Shown here: one piece after another, positions 58,575 through 64,000 of the stretch
Layout of the letters: each line of letters starts with the position of its first letter
How positions within the stretch are numbered: the first letter of the stretch is position 1
Assembly: GCF_018446385.1 (NCBI RefSeq)
Contig: NC_055987.1
Location: forward strand, 37,510,202 to 37,574,201
Source of the DNA: Zingiber officinale
Lineage: Eukaryota; Streptophyta; Magnoliopsida; Zingiberales; Zingiberaceae
Direction: 5' to 3'
Length of the DNA stretch: 64,000 nt
Notes under the pieces: model-generated
The model's database searches: none
What the model was told of the DNA's origin: nothing
Seen by the model: the letters and a program-made list of their open reading frames with translations, nothing else
Position numbers and translations under genes: made by a program

Positions 58575-59275
58575 TTAGATCACGTTGTAGTAGCTATGAT
58601 TTTATAGATGTTATAATATGTATATTGAGTAAATTTTGAGAGGTCATAATTTTTTACTCAGATTGAACCATATAACGTACAATATATCAAATTGAAGATC
58701 ACCAAACGTGCTTCGATTTGATATATCATGCATCGCGTGATTCAACCCAAATTAAAAGTTATAGCCTCTCAAAGTTATAACTTGTAGTTGTAGATGTTAC
58801 AATTTCATAGCTACTACAACATGTATACTAGATAAACTTTTGGAGATTATAACTTTTGACTTGGATTGAACCATGGAACGTATAATATATTAAATCAAAG
58901 ATATCTAAATAAGTATCGATTTGATATATTGTGTGTCTCATAGTTCAACCTAAATCAAAAGTTATTGCATCTTAAAATTGAACTTATAGTTGTATCAATT
59001 ACAATTTCATAGCTGTTGGAAACTGTCACACAATTGTAGTAGCTATGGTTTCATAGGTACTACGATGTGTATAATAGATAAGGTTTGAGATGTCATAACT
59101 TTTAACTCAGATTGAACCATAGGGCGCATAATATATCAAATTGAAGATCTCTTAATAAGTTTTGATTTGATTTTGTGATTCAACCCAAATCAAAAGTTAT
59201 GACCTCTAAAATTGAACATGTAATTTTAGCAGCGTCGTAACTGCTACAACTGAGTTGCCAAACAAGTGTAGAAGG
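58575..59275. repeat. Three about 225-bp tandem units, each an imperfect long hairpin
   Basis: GTAGTAGCTATG(A/G)TTTCATAG-like starts recur at about 58588, 58812 and 59036. Within each unit CATAACTTTTGACT(T/C)(A/G)GATTGAACCAT is followed about 60 bases later by its inverse (TTCAACCCAAATCAAAAGTTAT), with the inner inverse pair ATATATCAAAT and ATTTGATATAT. Arms are about 50 bases. No coding frame is present. Confidence 0.75.
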
Positions 59276-59280
59276 TACTA

Positions 59281-59532
59281 TTGGAACGTCATGGACCAGC
59301 TAGAGGGGGGTGAATAGCCCTGAAATAAAAGTCCATCGAAGGTACCTTATGTCCTGAATGCTGTAGAAGTGAATCTGATCATCTGAGACACCTCTAAACA
59401 ATTGAGGCACCTCAGACCTTACACTCTTCAAAGTCAACTTATGAGTTGACTTTTTCATCTTTCACTTGTGTGGGTGATGCTTCGGTCATCCGTAGTTGAG
59501 GTTGCTCAAACCCAAATCTAACCTTCTCTTCG
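59281..59532 (-). mobile_element. Fragment of a SIRE-like Copia LTR
   Basis: Begins with GGACCAGCTAGAGGGGGGTGAATAGCC-type sequence, the word found just inside the LTRs at 9939 and 60379. It continues about 250 bp to the next LTR start at 59533. Truncated on both sides. Confidence 0.5.
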
Positions 59533-60378
59533 TGTCATGCCCGGAGGAGTTCCTGCCCAAGAAACGAACAACATCTCCCCTCTTATGACAACGTAAGGAA
59601 CCTGGATACAATGCCATAAGGCAGTTCAAGTACAATATCTATAGCCTACACTGATGGAATTAAACATAACGACGGAGTATAGTATGCAACCCACACGGTT
59701 GGAGCAAAAAACATAGTGGAAGACATAAAGTAAAACATATAAACCAAAATAACTGACTACGAGCCAACCCGATTTGACACAACATCAACAAAGCAAAAAC
59801 AAGAAACCACAGAGATAAACTTCAAAACCAAGTCGAAGTATTACAATACCATGTACATAAATTCATAATGCAAGTAAAGCAGGTAGCAAAACTAGAAAAC
59901 CATCCTTAGATGTGATATGGGACTAGCAGTTAGGATACTCCAAGTGACCTTATAGTACCAAAATGATACCTAGGGAAAATAAGTACAAATGGGATGGTGA
60001 GTCCAACTGACTCAGCAAGTATAAGTCAAATAGTGCATGGACATAATATATAGAGATTCAAAGGTATACAGTCTCATAGGAAGATAATCAACAAGCATAA
60101 CTGAAGTGCCATAATGTGTCCATACCTGAAATGTGTGTCAAGCAAATAATAAAAATAAGTGAATAGGGGGATCTACAACAGTACTGCCCGTATCCACTAT
60201 AGCATTATATATGGTTTGTTCAACCACTAATAAGCAAGCAAATGTTGAGCACAATGCAACAAGTATAGCTCAATCATATGTAACTATATCATAGTCATAT
60301 GAATACAATAAAACAATAACATAAGCAAACACAATATCATATATATATATATATATGCACAACATGGCCACTCCCGCC
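59533..60378 (-). mobile_element. Fragment of a Tekay-type LTR, minus orientation
   Basis: It starts TGTCATGCCCGGAGGAGTTCC, parallel to TGTCACGCCCCGGAGAAGTCC of the array LTRs, and shares CATCTCCCCT, ACTCAGCAAGTATAAGTC and similar words. It is cut at 60378 by the next LTR. A short AT run lies at 60341-60355. Confidence 0.6.
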
Positions 60379-61010
60379 TGTTAGGATCTCTTCGTACGGC
60401 TAGAGAGGGGGGGTGTGAATAGCCGACCCCAATTGCTCGCGTTTCTTTCTACAAACTAGGGTTAGCGCAGCGGAAACTAAATGCAGAAAGAAAACAGGAG
60501 AAGAAATCAAACCTCTACGCAAGGATGTAACGAGGTTCGGAGATGAAACTCCTACTCCTCGGCGTGTCCGTAAGGTGGACGAAGTCTATCAATCCGTCGG
60601 TGGATGAGTCCCCGGAAAACCGGCTAAATCAAACTCCTTGTGGGTGGAGAAACCTCGCCACAATCACTTGCAACAGCAAGCTAAGAGTACAAGAGAATAG
60701 CAAGAACAAAATACAACGGGAATGTAAACACAGTAGCTTGCCTTCTCGTCGACTGGGGTCCCGGATGAAGTAGCAACTTCACGGACAGATGCAACAAGCA
60801 ACTCAGCAGCAGCTGATCCAGTCGTGGAATGAAGCTCACGCGAAGCTTCGACAAGGAGGAGCTCAACAAAGCTCAAGCACAACAGCACTTCGCAACAGGA
60901 AGGAAGAAGAAGAAGTCAGTGTCTCCACTGTAGAAGCACTCAGCCCTTATACCTGCATTCACCTGCGAAGAAGAGAAGACTAGCCGTTGTGAGCCAACGG
61001 CTAGTGCCAG

Positions 61011-61300
61011 ACCGATCAGGCATCACCCTGATCGGTCTGGGGCTGATCTGATCGGTCATGGGGACCGATCAGGCTCTATGCTGATCGGTCCCCAGACCGA
61101 TCAGAGCGCTTTCACAGAGAGTTGCCAACTCTCTGTGCGTACCCTGATCAGTCCCGGGGACCGATCAGGATTCCTTCTGATCGGTCCCCAGACCGATCAA
61201 TAAGCTCACAGAGGCATACTGATCGCTTTCTGATCGGTCTCCAGACCGGTCAGGAAACCACAGTATCACTGGATCGGTCACCAGACCGATCCAGGTCTTG
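61011..61300. repeat. CTGATCGGTC/GACCGATCAG hairpin island
   Basis: Repeated pairs such as CTGATCGGTC-CCCA-GACCGATCAG (10-bp perfect stem, 4-base loop) and GGATCGGTC-ACCA-GACCGATCC occur about every 30-60 bases, six to eight times. The same words continue in the internal region at 62660-62765. Confidence 0.85.
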
Positions 61301-61686
61301 GCTTTTGCCCAAACCAAATCCAAACCAATATCCGGTCAGTCTTGACCTATTGGTACATCATGCTTAGCATCCGGTCACTCCCTTGACCTGCTAAAACTTC
61401 CCACCAAGTGTCCGGTCAATCCCTTTGACCCATTTGGACTTTCCTCTTCGTGCCAAGTATCCGATCACTCCCTTGATCTACTTGGACTTCCCAACACCAG
61501 ATGTTCGATCACCCTTGATCTATCTGGATTTTCCCTTGCCTGGCTTCACTCACCAGGACTTTCACCTAGCTTCACTCACCAGGATTTCCACACTGCCTAA
61601 CATCCCAGTTATGACTTTCCTACTGCCTGGCTTCACTCACCAGGACTTTCCAACTGGCTAACATCCCAGTTAGGACTTTCCCTCAT

Positions 61687-61948
61687 GCCAAGCTCCCTGT
61701 TTGGACTTCTCCGTGCCAAGTCCCCATACTTGGACTTTTCCAGTGCCAAGTCTCCATACTTGGACTTTTCCAGTGCCAAGTCTCCATACTTGGACTTTTC
61801 CCGTGCCAAGTCTCCATACTTGGACTTTTCGCGTGCCAAGCTCCCTGCTTGGACTTTTCCAGTGCCAAGTCTCCATACTTGGACTTTTCCAGTGCCAAGC
61901 TCCCTGCTTGGACTTTTCCGTTGCCAAGTCTCCATACTTGGACTTTTT
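61687..61948. repeat. Nine 29-30-bp tandem repeats with CCAAGT-ACTTGG stems
   Basis: Units read GCCAAGTCTCCATACTTGG then ACTTTTCCAGT, or the variant GCCAAGCTCCCTGCTTGG. Stem pairs co-vary: CCAAGT with ACTTGG, CCAAGC with GCTTGG. Degenerate longer units precede it from about 61390. All frames through it on both strands are repeat artefacts. Confidence 0.9.
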
Positions 61949-62199
61949 CCCGAATCAGGTCAACCAGGTCAACCTTGACCTACGGTTGCACCAATTATCT
62001 CCCAAACATCTATTCTTGTCCCATATCAAGAATACAACTCTTCCACGAGTGTCAAACATCAAAATACAACTCAACTAGGTCAACCTTGACCTAAGGTTGC
62101 ACCATCAATCTTCCTAAGTCAAACATCAAAATACAACTCGAGTCAGGTCAACTCGAGTCAGGTCAACCAGGTCAACCTTGACCTAAGGTTGCACCAACA

Positions 62200-62213
62200 A
62201 TCTCCCCCTTTTT
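62200..62213 (-). other. Polypurine tract
   Basis: The minus strand reads AAAAAGGGGGAGAT directly before TGTTGGTGC, the 3' LTR start. This is a classic SIRE-like Copia PPT. Confidence 0.9.
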
Positions 62214-63869
62214 GATGTTTGACAAAACCATAATCAAGTTAGGTTAATCCGATAACCTAACTTAGGTTTCCCAATGTTCTTCAATGTTCTTCCTTGAACA
62301 TTCTCCCCAAACCTACATTCTCCCCCTTTTTGACACACATCAAAAAGAGTGAATCAAGGTCAAGAGTTTCTTCCTAATGAAAGTCTCATACCTTTCATTG
62401 AAACTCTTAATTTCCCCCTTGATACTAAGGTCAACACTCAACTTAGTGATAATCCCATATCACTCAAGTCTTTAGGAGTAAAAACTCCCCCTAAAAGTCA
62501 ACTTCCCCTTTACTAATAGGTAAAACTCTCCCTAAAGGTCAACTCCCCCTTGACCATTGCACCAACAGTGTCTTGGAGAGTTTCGAACCTTTAGAACTCT
62601 AAAACACCACTTCCACAGCTGCAATTTCAGACAAACAGTCGAAATTCAGCAGGTTGGCACGCTCTGATCGATCACCAGACCGATCAGGGATTCCCTGGAT
62701 CGGTCACGGTGACCGATCCAGGCTCCCCTGGACCGATCAGAATCCCCTCTGATCGGTCCACAACTCTGATTTCTGATTTCTTCTCCCGAAATTCAGAAAC
62801 CTCTGGAAAATCACAGAAAATTCTAAAAATTATAAAATTTTGAGGATACATTCCTCATAACATACACTATCATGGAAAAATAATTTTCGATGAAAATAAC
62901 TTCCATTTTCAAATCTTGATACAAAGTTCAAAAACTTTGAAATAGTTCAAGTTTAACTCAACTTTGTATCACAATGTTCAATGATGAATGCAATCACTAA
63001 GATGGCTTCATCAAGGTTTTCCAAATCAATTTCAAAATGATTTTAAACCTTTTAATTTTGGACCATAATCTTAGGGCTAAATGTACATGACTTGTACACA
63101 AGCTTTCCCTATGATCCTCCATTTCTTGAATTAGGGTCATCTAGGTACAAGGACTATGCACCTTGATCCTAACTCATGATCCTAATATCTCACACACATC
63201 TAAGGTGTATCAAACCACATTCAAGTCAATTTGATGTGAGATATGGATTAAGGTCAACTTAGGCTAAGTTCTCATGCATTTTCTAAACACCAATTTGATC
63301 TCAATATCAAATTATATGTTTGTCCTTAAATCAATTTCATTGATTATAATGCAAGAGATGATGACATGACATATAATGGTATCATAAGTAAAAATATGTG
63401 CCAATGTCATGATGTCATGGCATAAAGTTTGAAAACTTAAATAAAGCATGACATATAAACTAGCCTAAGCATTATCATGACATTTCAAATGATAATAAAA
63501 CTAAACATGATGTCATGACATGTGAGGGCAAACAATCATGGCAAGATTTAACATAAATAAATATACCTAGATTACCTATCTAAGTATCCTTAACCACTTG
63601 GCTAACTTCAAATTTAATCCTAGATTGCCCCAAAATGCCAAAATCCTAATTTTGACACTTCTTGAACTCTAGATTTTCCCAAATTGTGTCAATTAAGATT
63701 AAAAATAAAATTTCCAATCTTTAGGCACATTTAACTCTTCAAAGGAGTAAATGATAATTCCATTTCATTTTCAAAAGTTCTCAAAACATTGAAAATGCTC
63801 CTTGAGTGTCAATTTCCTCAAAGTTGGGTTAACTACCCTTCTAATCGGAGTTGACACTCTCTAACCCAT
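62214..63869 (-). mobile_element. Non-coding 3' internal region of the SIRE-like element
   Basis: About 1.66 kb between the gag stop and the PPT, with no integrase, RT or RNase H motif in any frame. It has scattered TCCCCCTT words near the PPT (62290-62560) and the hairpin words at 62660-62765. Confidence 0.6.
62660..62765. repeat. Second GATCGGTC hairpin cluster
   Basis: CTGATCGATCACCAGACCGATCAGG-type, GGATCGGTCACGGTGACCGATCC-type and GGACCGATCAG/CTGATCGGTCC pairs occur within about 105 bases, matching the LTR island at 61011-61300. Confidence 0.8.
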
Positions 63870-63998
63870 CTATGGGGTAGAGAAGATGCTCCTAGGAACC
63901 CAATACCTATTAGAGCTCATTGGGTTCACTAAATATTCACTAGGGATAACTTCCCTAGCAACCCTCCTAATGACCCTCTTAGGCTTTAAAGCCTTGGT
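63870..63998 (-). CDS. SIRE-like Copia gag C-terminus (partial at window edge)
   Basis: A frame enters from the right edge: KPKRVIRRVAREVIPSEYLV, NPMSSNRYWVPRSIFSTP, then TAG at 63872-63870. The WVP(R/K)S word matches the WVPKACL segment of the gag at 7768-9141. This is the C-terminal gag tail, followed by the non-coding region and PPT. Whether the upstream gag is intact lies outside the window. Confidence 0.65.
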   Translation of the reverse strand, partial: TKALKPKRVIRRVAREVIPSEYLVNPMSSNRYWVPRSIFSTP

Positions 63999-64000
63999 CA

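Larger units (their letters stand above)
60379..62199 (-). mobile_element. 3' LTR (1.82 kb) of minus-strand SIRE-like Copia
   Basis: It runs TGTTAGGATC to GCACCAACA, with the PPT immediately to the right, so the element body extends rightward and is read on the minus strand. It carries two repeat arrays (61011-61300 and 61687-61948). The frames inside (60543-60983, 61122-62094) are non-coding or repeat translations. Confidence 0.85.

Noticed and set aside
61687..61948. CRISPR-like direct repeats
   Set aside because: Regular 30-bp units but no unique spacers, no cas genes and a plant retrotransposon context; they are LTR tandem repeats.
61633..62094. Several overlapping reading frames on both strands encoding repeated CLDFS/KSKYGD-type peptides
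   Set aside because: They are translations of the 29-30-bp repeat, whose length (multiple of three in many units) keeps frames open.

Overview
This is a plant nuclear-genome window dominated by nested, decayed LTR retrotransposons. Several signs point to a large angiosperm genome. There are Copia (SIRE-like) and Ty3/gypsy (Tekay-like chromovirus and Athila/Tat-like) elements with multi-kilobase LTRs, primer-binding sites for tRNA-Met and tRNA-Asp, plant-type introns, a plant RF298/RF4-type RING gene and a broken plant AP2/ERF gene. I lean towards a monocot, but the sequence does not prove it. No bacterial operons, rRNA, tRNA or CRISPR arrays were seen.

Layout. 1-3412: non-coding internal end, PBS and 1.9-kb LTR of a minus-strand element. 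3413-7553: minus-strand Athila/Tat-like element (gag remnant, tRNA-Asp PBS, LTR). 7554-11089: minus-strand SIRE-like Copia remnant (gag with a duplicated zinc-knuckle module, PBS, LTR) lying against a plus-strand Athila-like body. That body has gag C-terminus and protease, no RT-integrase, then an Athila-type extra ORF, and runs 11090-15889 and 35527-35892. It is split by a minus-strand Tekay-like array at 15890-35521 made of LTR-internal-LTR-internal-LTR, flanked by the 5-bp duplication TAGGT. Both internal copies carry gag and protease and the same pol deletion. Two solo LTRs of another family later landed in the array in opposite orientations. 35920-37214 is an Athila-type LTR fragment. 37219-39418 is a SIRE-like LTR with a 466-bp internal duplication.

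39419-44700 is lower in recognisable elements: tandem repeats, an AP2/ERF pseudogene with an EAR-like motif (42117-42481) and minisatellites. The best real gene is on the minus strand at 44710-46299: three exons with consistent splice phases encode a 459-residue coiled-coil plus C-terminal RING protein. Directly upstream of it lies a 10.5-kb nest: an old Copia element (46423-56887) containing a MITE-like element and a degenerate Tekay-like gag-pol (49863-56139) whose integrase tail is inverted. The region after 57100 may hold the displaced 5' leader of the RING gene. 57380-60378 holds an AT microsatellite, a three-unit hairpin repeat and LTR fragments. 60379-64000 is the 3' LTR, PPT and gag-only internal region of another minus-strand SIRE-like Copia element.

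The strongest recurring pattern is that at least six unrelated element families each carry an island of short, regularly repeated inverted words (potential hairpins) in an LTR or untranslated region. The words differ between families but the architecture is the same. Alongside this, at least three element lineages here kept gag but show no pol. All comparisons are by eye; identities and clade names need alignment.
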